From Oscillospiraceae bacterium (GTDB lineage: Bacteria; Bacillota; Clostridia; Oscillospirales; Acutalibacteraceae), in contig CAJTCS010000005.1 of the NCBI GenBank assembly GCA_910574995.1, forward strand, positions 1-64,000: DNA of 64,000 nt, read 5' to 3'. Shown one piece after another: positions 35,594-44,959 of the stretch. A model generated the notes under the pieces. The model was not told the origin of the DNA and searched no databases. It worked only from the letters and a program-made list of their open reading frames with translations. Every line of letters starts with the position of its first letter. Position 1 is the stretch's first letter. The position numbers were made by a program, and so were the translations under genes.

Positions 35594-36641
35594 AATGGGC
35601 AAGGGGCGGGCCCGCCGCAAACGCCTGCCCGTGATGTTCTCCCTGCTGATTTTCTTCACATTGGTGCTGACCATACTCCTCTCCGGCCTGTTGGCGTTCC
35701 TGCTGTCAAGGTCCGGGTTCCTGGTGGAGCACAACTGGTGGGCCGTGCTGGGCGGCGTGGCCCTTGCCAGCGGCCTGATGGGCACGGCCCTTTCCCGGTT
35801 TGTGGGGCGCCACCCTTTAAGCACCATTGCCGATATCAGCCAAGCCACAAAGGCCATGGCAAAGGGCGACTTCCAGGTGCGCATCCGTGAAGACATTGCC
35901 ATCGACGAGCTGCGGGAAATGGCCCGCTCCTTCAACCGCATGGCAGGGGAACTGGCCAGCACCGAGCTGCTGCGCAACGACTTTATTGAGAACGTCTCCC
36001 ACGAATTCAAAACGCCCCTTTCGGCTATCGAGGGGTATGCCGCCCTGCTGCAAAAGCCCGGCCTTACCGAAGAAAAACGCCGGGAATACACGCGGAAGAT
36101 CCTGCACAATACCCGCAGGCTGTCTGCCCTGACCGGCAATATCCTACTGTTGTCCCGGCTGGAAAGCCAAGGCCTAAACGTATCTACCGGGTGGTTTTGC
36201 TTAGACGAGCAGCTTCGGGAGGCCATCCTCTCCCTGGAAGAGGGATGGACGGCCAAGGAATTAGACCTGGACATCCAGCTGGACAGCGCGGACTGCTGGG
36301 GGAACAAGGACCTGCTGGCCCATGTGTGGCAGAACCTTTTAAGCAACGCTGTCAAATTTGCGCCGCAAAAAGGCGCCGTACGGGTGCTGCTGCGCCGGGA
36401 TGAAGGCGGGCTGGCCGTCGCTATAGAAGACAACGGCCCCGGCATGACCCAGGAGGTCCAGTGCCGGGTATTCGAAAAATTCTACCAGGGCGACACGACC
36501 CGCTCGACCGAGGGCAACGGCCTGGGCCTGGCCCTGGCAAAGCGGATCGTAGACCTACACAAGGGCGGGATCACGGTAGACAGCAAAGCGGGGCACGGGG
36601 CGCGCTTTACAGTCCGGCTGCCAGCAGACGGCGGGTGCTGA
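35586..36641 (+). CDS. sensor histidine kinase
   Basis: A 351-residue kinase with two membrane segments (about 17-41 and 53-71) around a very short outer loop of about 11 residues, so it probably senses within the membrane or through the exporter rather than by a large sensor domain. HAMP follows (about 72-125), then HisKA with His139 in ENVSHEFKTPLSAIEG, and HATPase with NLLSNAVKFAP, EDNGPGM and GNGLGLALAKRI. The ATG at 35586 lies in the regulator's last codons and has AAGGTGG ahead. Confidence 0.92.
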   Translation: MVKMGKGRARRKRLPVMFSLLIFFTLVLTILLSGLLAFLLSRSGFLVEHNWWAVLGGVALASGLMGTALSRFVGRHPLSTIADISQATKAMAKGDFQVRIREDIAIDELREMARSFNRMAGELASTELLRNDFIENVSHEFKTPLSAIEGYAALLQKPGLTEEKRREYTRKILHNTRRLSALTGNILLLSRLESQGLNVSTGWFCLDEQLREAILSLEEGWTAKELDLDIQLDSADCWGNKDLLAHVWQNLLSNAVKFAPQKGAVRVLLRRDEGGLAVAIEDNGPGMTQEVQCRVFEKFYQGDTTRSTEGNGLGLALAKRIVDLHKGGITVDSKAGHGARFTVRLPADGGC

Positions 36642-36715
36642 GCCACCCCTCCCCTGCCCGCATGCAGGCGCTGTATCCCCGCCAGCTTAGAAACCTTGGT
36701 GGGGCAACGCGGCAA

Positions 36716-36749
36716 AAAGGCCCGCAGTACCTAAAGTACCGCGGGCCTT
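36716..36749 (+). terminator. terminator after the two-component operon
   Basis: AAGGCCCGCAGTAC / GTACCGCGGGCCTT around a CTAAA loop. The following 190 bases to the next gene hold one more hairpin (ACCCCCT … AGGGGGT, 36842-36863) and no gene. Confidence 0.7.
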
Positions 36750-36939
36750 CCTCCTCTTATTACAAAACAACCCCTTATCCCTTCAAAGGAAAGCTTGCAT
36801 AAGAACACTTTGAAAAGAACTGGTGATTCCGATACAAATGTACCCCCTTGCCGCATAGGGGGTGCAGATTTTCTGTTGTTCGAGACAAGGTAGCGAGGGG
36901 TGTGCAAGCCTATAAAGCGGGATAGTCAAAGCAACAAAT

Positions 36940-37149
36940 TTACTTTCGCTTACACTTGAATGGATAATCCAAACCACAAATTGGACATTTTAGGTTTATT
37001 CGTATATCAGTCCCAACATCAAGATGATCTGTAGCGTTATGTGTATCTTTCCCAGTAAAGGTAATGCGTCCAGGAACATCTTCTATTTTGTAGCACCATG
37101 TGAACATACCACATTTTGGGCACTTATAACTTCCTTCATAAATTGGCAT
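36940..37149 (-). CDS. small zinc-ribbon protein
   Basis: A 69-residue protein with two Cys pairs (YKCPKCG at 8-14 and LKCPICG at 53-59) and extra cysteines (19, 65), enough for a zinc ribbon. The core between is beta-rich (RITFTGKDTHNATDHLDV). GGAGAG precedes the ATG. It is AT-rich unlike the genes before it, and lies 13 bases after the frameshifted membrane gene on the same strand. The function is unknown. Confidence 0.65.
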   Translation of the reverse strand: MPIYEGSYKCPKCGMFTWCYKIEDVPGRITFTGKDTHNATDHLDVGTDIRINLKCPICGLDYPFKCKRK

Positions 37150-37162
37150 GAAATACTCTCCT

Positions 37163-37769
37163 TTATGCTACGCTTTCGATAATCTGTTTCTGCAAACGAA
37201 GGTACTGTTTAAGACTAAGAAGGTTTCCGCCGCTATTATGGGTAGGAGCAGAAAGGCTCTCCGCATTTACGGAGGTAGCTGCTGCCAGCTTATTTGTGTA
37301 TTCATAAATCTGCATGAGCAGAGTGGTCAGTTCCTCAGTGGAAAAGTCTATTGTGACTGTCCCGTTTTGAGTAGCTTCTAATTCGTCAAGCGTCTCAAGT
37401 AGACTGTTGATAGTATCAACATTGAGATTGCCTTTTTTTGCCTCTTTCAAATATGTACGAAACAGGTCCTGAAACCGAATAACACTCTCAGGTATCTCCA
37501 CATCAGATTTTTCGTTGGCTTTCTTCACTATGATGGTAATCAACCCACCGACAACGATTACAGCGGCGGTAAGGCCAACGGCAAGACGAACTTTTTTATT
37601 GCTGAGTAACTGCACAGCCTCATTCTTGACAGCAGGCAACAAATCAATATGTTTTTGAATTTTTCCGTCCCTTTGCGGCGCGAACAACGGCCTTAGTGAT
37701 TACCAAGGAACCATCTAAAAAACCGTCAACATATTCTGTTGGAATGTCCAGTTGAACTGGAACCAGCAT
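37163..37769 (-). pseudogene. single-span membrane protein gene with a one-base frameshift
   Basis: The ATG at 37769 behind GAGGAGGG opens a 41-codon frame (MLVPVQLDIPTEYVDGFLDG…AAKGRK) that stops at 37644. A second frame from about 37687 continues RDGKIQKHIDLLPAVKNEAV and runs 174 residues with a membrane segment (VGLTAAVIVVGGLITIIV). Removing one A from the AAAAA run near 37660 joins them into one protein of about 200 residues that reads sensibly across the join. The second frame has no ATG, GTG or good ribosome site of its own. This could be decay, slippage or sequence error. The function is unknown. Confidence 0.6.
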
Positions 37770-37800
37770 AGTCATCCCTCCTCGTAAAGCGCATACTGGC

Positions 37801-37806
37801 ATTATA
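37801..37806 (-). promoter_or_regulatory. -10 element ahead of the membrane gene
   Basis: TATAAT on the minus strand, 31 bases before the ATG at 37769; the -35 is weak. Confidence 0.4.
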
Positions 37807-37885
37807 TCATTAGCTTAAGGTGAGCTTGCCCTAACTCCACAGGGAAAGGCAAATAGGCCAAAAAGGATCGCTATGTGAACTCATG

Positions 37886-38761
37886 CTATACAATAGTTTC
37901 TCGAACTAAATTCACTACATCCAAGTTTTTGCTCTGAATATCAGAATCCTTTTCCATATCAGAAATTGTCATCCAGCAATACTGCTTGCCATCAATGTTG
38001 AACTGACGTCTTTTTAACTTATCAGTAAATGGAATTGTCACATAATATACCTTGTGTTCGTAGCATTTAAAGACTTGATCGCTCACAGAAAACTTACGTT
38101 GGATTCTTTCTGTTACATATTTTACAGCAATTTGATTCGCAGGTATTTTCAATTCATTTGATAACCTGTTGCAAATATTCTGCTCGTTATCGGCACCAGT
38201 GCCGGTACTTGTTCGATAGTTAATGAAAAGCCGACATTTCCATCGGTTATCATAATATAATAAAAAACGATTAGGGTATTGCTGAAAGGAATCTTTAATC
38301 ACGATGATAGAAAAAGGATGGTTGATTTTATTAATGTTTCCAATATCCTCTAATAACATGGTGTGACCGTATTTTCTTTTCCGGCTCTTTACTATCATAT
38401 AAATCCCCCTCAAAGAAAATACGAATCCCAAAATAAAGCAAATAACTTTGATGCTCCATTCAGACAAAACACCTTTTTTATCATAACTTGCAAATATCGT
38501 TGAGATTAAAAATGTAATTCCAGAAAACAGTGTATCGATACCTTCGATGCTGTTGTGCCCAATTCGGTCTTTATTCTTCTCAAGTAACAACTCTAATTGA
38601 TTGTGGTCAATGAGCAAGTTCACAATAATATCCTCCCAGCTACACGTTTCCTTTTTTTCACATATTTGGGAGAATATTGAAACTTCTGCACGATTTAATA
38701 ACATATTATACCACTGAAATTCCAGAAAGTAAAGTAGGCAAGTTGCTATCATCCAAGTCAT
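37886..38761 (-). CDS. membrane protein with a C-terminal degenerate NUDIX-like domain
   Basis: About 291 residues, unlike the host in composition. There is a hydrophobic N-terminus, two close membrane segments (about 77-94 and 103-121), then a soluble part (about 140-290) with a NUDIX-like pattern: FSIIVIKDSF, RFLLYYDNRWKCRLFINY, then ICNRLSNELKI where the NUDIX helix would be, and KVYYVTIPFTDK near the end. The catalytic REUxEE motif is absent. This plan recalls the SMODS-associated 2TM and NUDIX effectors of CD-NTase (CBASS-like) systems. No nucleotide cyclase is nearby. The 5' end abuts a recombination junction, so the start is uncertain. Confidence 0.5.
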   Translation of the reverse strand: MTWMIATCLLYFLEFQWYNMLLNRAEVSIFSQICEKKETCSWEDIIVNLLIDHNQLELLLEKNKDRIGHNSIEGIDTLFSGITFLISTIFASYDKKGVLSEWSIKVICFILGFVFSLRGIYMIVKSRKRKYGHTMLLEDIGNINKINHPFSIIVIKDSFQQYPNRFLLYYDNRWKCRLFINYRTSTGTGADNEQNICNRLSNELKIPANQIAVKYVTERIQRKFSVSDQVFKCYEHKVYYVTIPFTDKLKRRQFNIDGKQYCWMTISDMEKDSDIQSKNLDVVNLVRETIV

Positions 38762-38793
38762 CCAAGTAAAACACAATGCACCTCGCCAGCCAT

Positions 38794-38883
38794 CTCGTAT
38801 TCAGCGTCCCCCGGCTTGAGGTCTTTCCGGGGGTTATAGTCGGCGGGGAGAAGCTCCGCCGTGTGTTTCCTCTCGATTACCAT
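38794..38883 (-). pseudogene. ParB-like phage protein, N-terminal fragment
   Basis: ATG at 38883 and about 30 codons (MVIERKHTAELLPADYNPRK…GDAEYE) match the start of ParB-N-terminal-domain/DNA-methylase proteins found next to phage terminases. The homology ends abruptly at about 38794 and the frame runs into unrelated AT-rich sequence. This marks a deletion or insertion junction. Confidence 0.65.
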
Positions 38884-38897
38884 GCTGGACTTTCTTC

Positions 38898-39440
38898 TCA
38901 AATCTTGCCCTTCCGGGCTTGGAGCAGCCGCTCCATGACATCGTCCTGGGGCGTAGCTCCGCCGTACTCCCCGGTGCAGTTCTCCTTGACGATTTGGTAA
39001 ATCTCCATCCACAGCCGGTTAGTCTGGGACATGAAATTCTGGCTCATAGCCACATAGGGGCTTTGAATGGCGTTGCCAGTGGTGGGGTGCTTGGCGCGGA
39101 AGCCGTACTCGGTGATGGCCTCCTCGCACTGAATCCACCGGGCCACGCTCATGGCGTACCGCTCCAGTAGCTGCGGGGACACCAGCGAGGCACACTTCCG
39201 CTGGGCCAGCCAGTTCCAGGTGGCCTCATAGATTTCGGCGGCGATGAGCGGTTTGCCGTCCTTCTGGGTGGCGGAGGGCTTGGACATGGGCTGGCCCTCC
39301 AAATCGGCAGTGGTGTCGAAGTCGGTGACGGTCAGCCGCCTCCTGCCGGGATTGCCCTCGGCGATCTTGTCCGCCAGGGGCTTTTTCTTGGCCCCCGCGC
39401 CCACACGAGCGCCGTCCCGGTTGGTGCCGTCCTTCGCCAT
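38898..39440 (-). CDS. phage terminase small subunit, P27 family
   Basis: DNA-recognition subunit of the phage packaging motor. The 180-residue product begins MAKDGTNRDGARVGAGAKKKPL and contains EGNPGRRRLTV, WNWLAQRKCASLVSP, LERYAMSVARWIQCEEAI and YVAMSQNFMSQTNRLWMEIYQIVKENC, all typical of the family. GGAGGTGAATCC precedes the ATG at 39440; the much longer frame upstream is a shadow. No large subunit follows; the next gene is a truncated fragment, so packaging function is lost. Confidence 0.88.
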   Translation of the reverse strand: MAKDGTNRDGARVGAGAKKKPLADKIAEGNPGRRRLTVTDFDTTADLEGQPMSKPSATQKDGKPLIAAEIYEATWNWLAQRKCASLVSPQLLERYAMSVARWIQCEEAITEYGFRAKHPTTGNAIQSPYVAMSQNFMSQTNRLWMEIYQIVKENCTGEYGGATPQDDVMERLLQARKGKI

Positions 39441-39558
39441 GGATTCACCTCCGTTCTGGTGTGGGGTATATACCTCGTTTGAAACCGCGATTTTGCGCAA
39501 ATGACCCCGCGCCGTTCCCCACGGGGTAGGGCTGTAGAGATTTGACCCGCCCCTTGGG

Positions 39559-39933
39559 TCAGTAGGTGTACTCCTTGTTCTGCGGCCAGCGGTCGCCCAT
39601 CTCCACCGTAATGCGGGAGTGGCATGGTTTGCATAGCACCATGAGATTGTCCTCCGCATGGGTGCCGCCGTGGGACAGCGGAACGATGTGGTGGATTTCC
39701 TCGGTAGGGGTGAGGACGCCGCGCTTATAGCACTCCTCGCAGAAGGGATGGGCGGCGGCGTATCGGTCACGGATGCGCTGCCACGCTCTGCCGTATCTCC
39801 GCTTGGTAGCGGGGTCCCGCTGGTAGCGTTCGTAGCGGCGGTTCTCCTGTTTGGCGTGTGCCTCGCAGAACCGCCCATCGGTCAGGTTGGGACAGCCGGG
39901 GAAACCGCAGGGGCGCTTTGGCATCTTTGGCAT
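39559..39933 (-). CDS. phage HNH endonuclease
   Basis: A 124-residue HNH nuclease of the type that lies beside the terminase in HK97-like phages and helps packaging. It has Cys pairs for zinc (CGFPGCPN; FCEECY), the HNH core EEIHHIVPLSHGGTHAEDNLMVLCKPCHSRIT (His-His about 85, second Asn, final His). GGAGGTGAACACC settles the ATG at 39933. It is transcribed with the small terminase. Confidence 0.88.
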   Translation of the reverse strand: MPKMPKRPCGFPGCPNLTDGRFCEAHAKQENRRYERYQRDPATKRRYGRAWQRIRDRYAAAHPFCEECYKRGVLTPTEEIHHIVPLSHGGTHAEDNLMVLCKPCHSRITVEMGDRWPQNKEYTY

Positions 39934-40129
39934 GGTGTTCACCTCCATCTGGGCAAAAGAAAAGCCACCGCAGGATCACTCCCACGATGGCTGTCCTTCA
40001 TTTTGTTCCAAGTCTAATGATAGCAGAATCCCCTACTGTATTTCTCTCTATTTTACTGTAAAGTTTCCGGGATGTCCGTCTTTTTCAGGGCTTTGCTGTG
40101 CAGCCGGTAGATGTTGTCGATGCCGGTAC

Positions 40130-40582
40130 ACAAGCGTCACCCGGCAGAGCGGTGTTCTCTCCATCGGAGGCAAGGTGTATCCGTACACCTACAATTACGC
40201 CTACGCCGAGGTGTCCCAGAACACGCTGGTCATCGAGAGCGACAGCTACGAGGACAGCCCCTGCAAGGTCACCATCTTCGGCCCCTGCCTCAACCCGGTC
40301 TGGAAGCACTATGTGGACAATGAACTGTTCGAGACGGGCCGGTACGAGGGGCTTATCATGGCGGACCACAAGCTGGTGGTGGACGCCACCGGCATCCCGT
40401 ACAGCATCACCGAGCGCGGGGCGGCGGACGATATCGTGGCGGACCGCTACCAGCTCTGCGACTTTACCACGGAGCGGTTCTTCCATTTGAAACATGGCTC
40501 AAACCGCCTCTCTGTTTCCCACGATGGGCTGAACACGGTCAAGATGATGGTAGAAGGGAAGATTTCGTATGAAACCGTATAG
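40130..40582 (+). pseudogene. phage distal tail protein, C-terminal fragment
   Basis: The frame from about 40130 reads GVLSIGGKVYPYTYNYAYAEVS … NRLSVSHDGLNTVKMMVEGKISYETV, the C-terminal part of a siphophage tail protein. No start codon or ribosome site exists; upstream sequence in frame is unrelated. Its last codons overlap the next tail gene as in intact phages. Confidence 0.6.
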
Positions 40583-41648
40583 CGTAGAGATTTTCCGGCC
40601 TGACTTCACCATGGTGGGCAGCACCAATGTCAACGAGGTCACCTACAAGGAGGACTACCTTTCATCGGACGAGAACACCGTCACGGTGCTGGCCCTCCCC
40701 GGAATCGAAAAGCAGGACTTCATCCGCATCATCCGGGGCAACGAAGAGTACGCCGGGGTGGTCACCGAGATCGGCTACGGCACCGACCACTCCAAGCGGC
40801 TCCAGACCATCTCCTACAAACCGCTGGTGAAACTGCTCAGTACGAGCATTTTATTTGATGTGGATTTGCAGAATACTGGCACCCTGGAGGAGTTCATCTG
40901 TGACCGGGTGCGTGAGACCTTCATTGAAAACCCGGACACGCTCCAGAACATCCACGGCCTGTCCGTGGTTCACACCAGCGCCACCGCCGACTGGAGCCTG
41001 CACATCACCCCGGCGGAGAGCGGAGGCCATTACAACATCGTCAACCTGATGGACTCGGTCATCGTCCCCGCCATGCAGAAATACGGCATTCTGGTAAAGG
41101 CCGCGCTGGACATCCAGAACCGGGAGATACACCTCACGGTGGGCCGGGCCAGTGACAGCATCCTTACCATCGAGGCAGACCTTCCGAACATCATCAAGAA
41201 AAGCGTCACCATCAAGCAGGTCAGCGCCGATGTGAACAAGCTGGTGCTGTACGACTCCGCCGACTATGCTACCACACGCATCTACTACCTCCACCCGGAT
41301 TTGGGCTACGACACCTACGACCGGGACCGCATCACCCCGGTGGTCTGCGAACTGCAAGCGGTGCAGCATGAGGAGGGCAGCTCTTTTGAGTTCGCCGCCA
41401 TCCGCGCCGCCCATGACAAGTTCTCAGGGCTGGCCTACTCCAACCTCATCGAGCTGACCATGGCGAACGATGATGGGCTGGTGAAGCCGGGGCGGATGGA
41501 GTTCGGACAGGAGGTGGAGATCATTTCAGACGGGGTGGCTTATCGGAGCATCCTCACCGGGCGGGAGCGCGGGAAGAACACCAAGCTGGTGTTCGGCACC
41601 GTTCGGCTGGACCTCACAAAAATACTCAGGAGGAGCGGCAATGGCTAA
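40569..41648 (+). CDS. phage tail protein, minor structural type
   Basis: A 359-residue tail component: KPYSVEIFRPDFTMVGSTNVNEVTYKEDY at the start, then NEEYAGVVTEIGYG and a C-terminal RMEFGQEVEIISDGVAYRSILTGRERGKNTKLVFGTVRLDLTK. This layout fits the siphophage tail-associated baseplate/tail-lysin family. It is complete at both ends and overlaps its neighbours by 14 and 8 bases, keeping the original phage order. Confidence 0.75.
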   Translation: MKPYSVEIFRPDFTMVGSTNVNEVTYKEDYLSSDENTVTVLALPGIEKQDFIRIIRGNEEYAGVVTEIGYGTDHSKRLQTISYKPLVKLLSTSILFDVDLQNTGTLEEFICDRVRETFIENPDTLQNIHGLSVVHTSATADWSLHITPAESGGHYNIVNLMDSVIVPAMQKYGILVKAALDIQNREIHLTVGRASDSILTIEADLPNIIKKSVTIKQVSADVNKLVLYDSADYATTRIYYLHPDLGYDTYDRDRITPVVCELQAVQHEEGSSFEFAAIRAAHDKFSGLAYSNLIELTMANDDGLVKPGRMEFGQEVEIISDGVAYRSILTGRERGKNTKLVFGTVRLDLTKILRRSGNG

Positions 41649-42165
41649 CAACATCGTTTTGAAAACCTTTCGCGGCGGCAGCGTGACCCCGCTGGACGAT
41701 GCCATCATCCAGCAGACAGTCATCAGCACCAATGGCATCTTCAAGGGCTGCAACGTCACCTACGCCAGAGGCAATGTCCTCCATGTGTCCCAGGGCTTCG
41801 GTATGATCAAGGGGCGGTTCTTCGAGGTGTACGACTGCGAGGTGGGTGTCATCCTCAACAGCGGCTCCGGCACCCTCCAGGGGCGGCTCTACATCAGTAT
41901 GGACATTTCCGAGCGCCGCAATTTTCTCCACGGCAGCGACTTCGGCCCCGCCCAGCGCCAGGGGACGGTCAAGCGCACCTCTGTCTCCAGCATGGAGATT
42001 TGGTGTGAGTGCTTTGGCAAAGACCGCTCCAACCTGCGCCGCTCCGACAGCAACGAGATCACCGGCATCCTCAAGCGGATTGGCTGGCAGCGGGCGGAGA
42101 GCAAGGTGCGCATTCCCCTCTACGGGCCGCAGTACATTTTTGTTCCGAAGGGGTGTTCCGAATGA
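41641..42165 (+). pseudogene. chimera of a phage tail gene and a VapE-type primase gene
   Basis: Residues 1-90 (MANNIVLKTFRGGSVTPLDD … GRLYISMDIS) are a tail/receptor-binding N-terminus. Residues from about 91 (RRNFLHGSDF … VSSMEIWCECFGKDRSNLRR … IGWQR … YGPQYIF) are the C-terminal end of a virulence-associated E (VapE) protein, which in an intact phage lies far upstream of the tail genes. The junction is near 41911 and stays in frame. The product could be made but is a deletion scar. Confidence 0.65.
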
Positions 42166-42275
42166 AAAGACCAATTTGTGCCGGACACAGGAACAAGTTC
42201 CCAGGGAGATGTTTACAGCGGATGTTTTCGCCGGGAAACCTGGGAGGAATACATCCAGAGAAAGGAGCTGATTTT

Positions 42276-44206
42276 TTGAGCAGTGATTTACAGACAATGG
42301 ACAAGCAGAATCAGAAGGTGGATAGTTCGGAGCAGTACGCCATTAACGTGATGGGCGAGCGGGCCTTGCAGTCGGCTGATTATGTGATAAAAAAGAGTAA
42401 GGAGGCCGTGAAAAGGACGTTTACAGGGAAATCCACGGCCCAGCAGTTCAAAAGAGGGCGGCAGGGAGCCTTTTCCCCTGCGCCACAACAGGGGGGCAAT
42501 GGAGCGGGCCAGAAACGCCTCCCCTTTTACATACCCCGGAGCATGGGGACAATCCTCCCAAAAGCGCGGGTACGCAAATCCAGGTCGAGCCTCCCCGCCA
42601 GCCTACCGCTGACAGTCCAGACAGGGAAGCCGCTGGGCTATGTGAGGACTACACAAAACCGGCCCCGGCTATCTCCGGGCATGAATCCTCTGTTGAGCTG
42701 CCCAGATTTTCCTTGGAAGAACATCCCATTTTCCTGCACAGTCCGACTGCAAATCCCAGCCCTAGCGCTGCCCCGGCATCCGCACAAATGCAGGGCCGCA
42801 ATTCCCAGCCCAAACATACCAGCCAGCAAAATGGCCCTAAGAATTTACAACTTGCACAAGCAGCCCCCCATTCAGAGCCAGAAGAACCTCCCCATATGCG
42901 GACCATCGATAACAATTTGTCATTGCGTGAGGAACATTCCCTTAACGCTTGGCAAAACAATCCGGTCACGAACAGCTTGCGGAACCAGGGTGCGGCAATC
43001 CATACCGCTGAAACTTCCGGCGCGGCCTTGCAGACCTTCCAGGCTGCGGGACAGTCGGCTGGCAGTGCCGGGGCCTCTGCCGCTGCCAATGCCGCCGCTC
43101 CGGGGGTGGGGGCCGCGATTCAGGCCACAGAGAAAGCAGTGGAAAAAATCAAGGACACCATAGAAAACATAGCCGCCAGCGTTCCCCGCAGTTCATCGTC
43201 CTGGGGAGCACTGGCGGCACTTTTTCTTATGCCCTTGCTGGTGATCGCCGTCATTGCCGGAGCGTTCCGGGGCGGCGGCTCCGCTAAAAACGTAAATCTT
43301 TCGGCAGACGTGATTGCTCTCATGCCCCAAATCAGCGCGGCTTGTCAGACACACGGCATCCCAGAGTATGCCCCTCTCGTTGCGGCTGTTATGATGCAGG
43401 AATCCGGGGGCCGGGTGGACGATGTGGGCGGGGACGTGATGCAGTGCGCGGAGGGGATGGGCTTGCCTGTAGGTACGCCGGTAAGCGTGGAGGAATCCAT
43501 AAACTTCGGTACAGGGATTATCGCCAGGAATCTGCGGGAGGCCGGGGCCGCTGGGCCTACGGATATTCCAGCAATCGGTCTGGCCTTGCAGGGCTATAAC
43601 TTCGGAAACGGCTACATATCCTGGGCGCTGGCGCGGGGCGGTTACTCCAAAGAAAACGCAAGGGAGTTTTCTGAATGGCAGGCCGGTTTGCACGGCTGGA
43701 GCGGCTACGGCGATATTGACTATGTAGACCATGTGCTGAGATATTATCAGGTATCGGTGGGCAGTATGGGCGATGCCAGCGCCATCGCAGATGGGCGGTT
43801 TGCCTATCCGCTCCCCGGCCACGCCTGGGATACATACCCTGGGCACAATGGGATTGACATTTCTTTTCCTAACTGTTATGGGGAGCCGGTCTATGCGGTA
43901 GCTGCTGGAACCGTGCGATACACCCAGGATGGATGGACGCCTGCTCACGGTGTTGGTGGTATGTGGTCATTTGGCAACAGCGTTTTCATTGAGCATGGGG
44001 ACGGTTGGATTTCCGCTTATGGACACCTTTCCGCACTAGCAGTAGCAAGTGGGGAAACTGTCACCCAGGGACAGCTTATTGGGTATATTGGCAGTACTGG
44101 TAACTCTACCGGGCCGCATCTGCATTTGGCTCTCTATCACAATGGGGACGCTGGGATTGGTGGGCAGAATTTTGCGGAGCTGGCTTGGCCGCAACTTAGT
44201 ATGTAA
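42276..44206 (+). pseudogene. conjugative-element lysozyme/M23 peptidase with a one-base frameshift
   Basis: Cell-wall hydrolase used by conjugative elements to pass DNA through peptidoglycan. A TTG start (42276) behind AAAGGAG opens SSDLQTMDKQNQKVDSSEQYAINV…FKRGRQGAF. The frame then shifts near the GGGGGG run at 42491-42496 into the 497-codon frame that ends at 44206. Restoring a seventh G joins both into about 643 residues. The second part has a membrane segment (WGALAALFLMPLLVIAVIAGAF), a lysozyme-like domain (LVAAVMMQESGGR) and an M23 domain with zinc ligands HNGID and HLHLAL. ATG 42713 could allow a shortened product. No other conjugation gene is present. Confidence 0.7.
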
Positions 44207-44344
44207 TCTGAATTTTTGATGTATCCGTTAAATGCTCTATATATGAAAAGGCGCTTGCAGCATCATGCGGCAAGCACCCTTTATAACTACGGAAATGAAC
44301 CTTATTTTAAACGCTACATATCACTGGAAAAAGAAACGCTGTGC

Positions 44345-44938
44345 TCACTCGCAAACTTTGCGTGTAATTCTGCCAAGAATTGTTTGGATATTCCCGGCAA
44401 TATCATCTTCGTCATGCAGGCGGAGATGACTGTCCAATAACTCGAACAGGTCATCCAGATCCTCTGCTTGAAAAAGCGGGCAATCTCTCATATAAAGGTT
44501 CCAGTCCCCCAGCTTTCTTGCGGTGTCGGTTGGCCCGCAGGATATGATCAGTGCGTTTTCGTCAAGAGTGAAAAGAGAAAGTTTGCACAAACCCAAAGTG
44601 TCCATCATTTGGTCTTCGGAAATCATCCCCATTTCCCTCATGGTGTCAACCGCTTCAATCCGTTGGAATATGGAAAGGTCGCCGGAGAAATTCTCTTTCA
44701 GATATGCAAGATTTTCCTCTGTGACCCCCTGGGAATCCGGTAATTCCCGTGCCGGTTGCTGTGCTTTCCATTCCTTGTAGTCGCTCCAAATTTGAAACTT
44801 AGGCACATTGGCATTTTCCGTACTTCCAATGGAAGATTGCAGAAGCTGTTCATACGATATTTCCTGCACATTGCCGGTCTGGTTCTTTGTGTAGTATTGA
44901 TACACGTTTTCCGTAAATGACATATTACCTATTCGCAT
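44345..44938 (-). CDS. cytoplasmic partner protein B2 of a duplicated gene pair
   Basis: A 197-residue protein without signal peptide or membrane segment, acidic, beginning MRIGNMSFTENVYQYYTKN. It is a clear paralogue of the 195-residue protein at 45845-46432. Shared blocks include FQIWSDYKEWKAQQPAR, FQRIEAVDTMREMG, a DQMM element and DLDDLFELLDSHLR. GGAGGAAAC precedes the ATG. It lies 21 bases after the secreted protein A2, so the two are co-transcribed. I recognise no known domain; a chaperone or immunity role for the secreted partner is a guess. Confidence 0.7.
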   Translation of the reverse strand: MRIGNMSFTENVYQYYTKNQTGNVQEISYEQLLQSSIGSTENANVPKFQIWSDYKEWKAQQPARELPDSQGVTEENLAYLKENFSGDLSIFQRIEAVDTMREMGMISEDQMMDTLGLCKLSLFTLDENALIISCGPTDTARKLGDWNLYMRDCPLFQAEDLDDLFELLDSHLRLHDEDDIAGNIQTILGRITRKVCE

Positions 44939-44959
44939 AAGTTTCCTCCGGCAATATAA

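Noticed and set aside
36780-36939. Possible tRNA gene as integration site
   Set aside because: There is a hairpin and a TTCGA-like word but no cloverleaf can be drawn; no tRNA was recognised anywhere in the window.
42009-43163. 384-codon frame across the conjugative peptidase
   Set aside because: Only codons from about 42276 to 42490 in this frame are real; the rest is out-of-frame reading of the same gene after the G-run slip.
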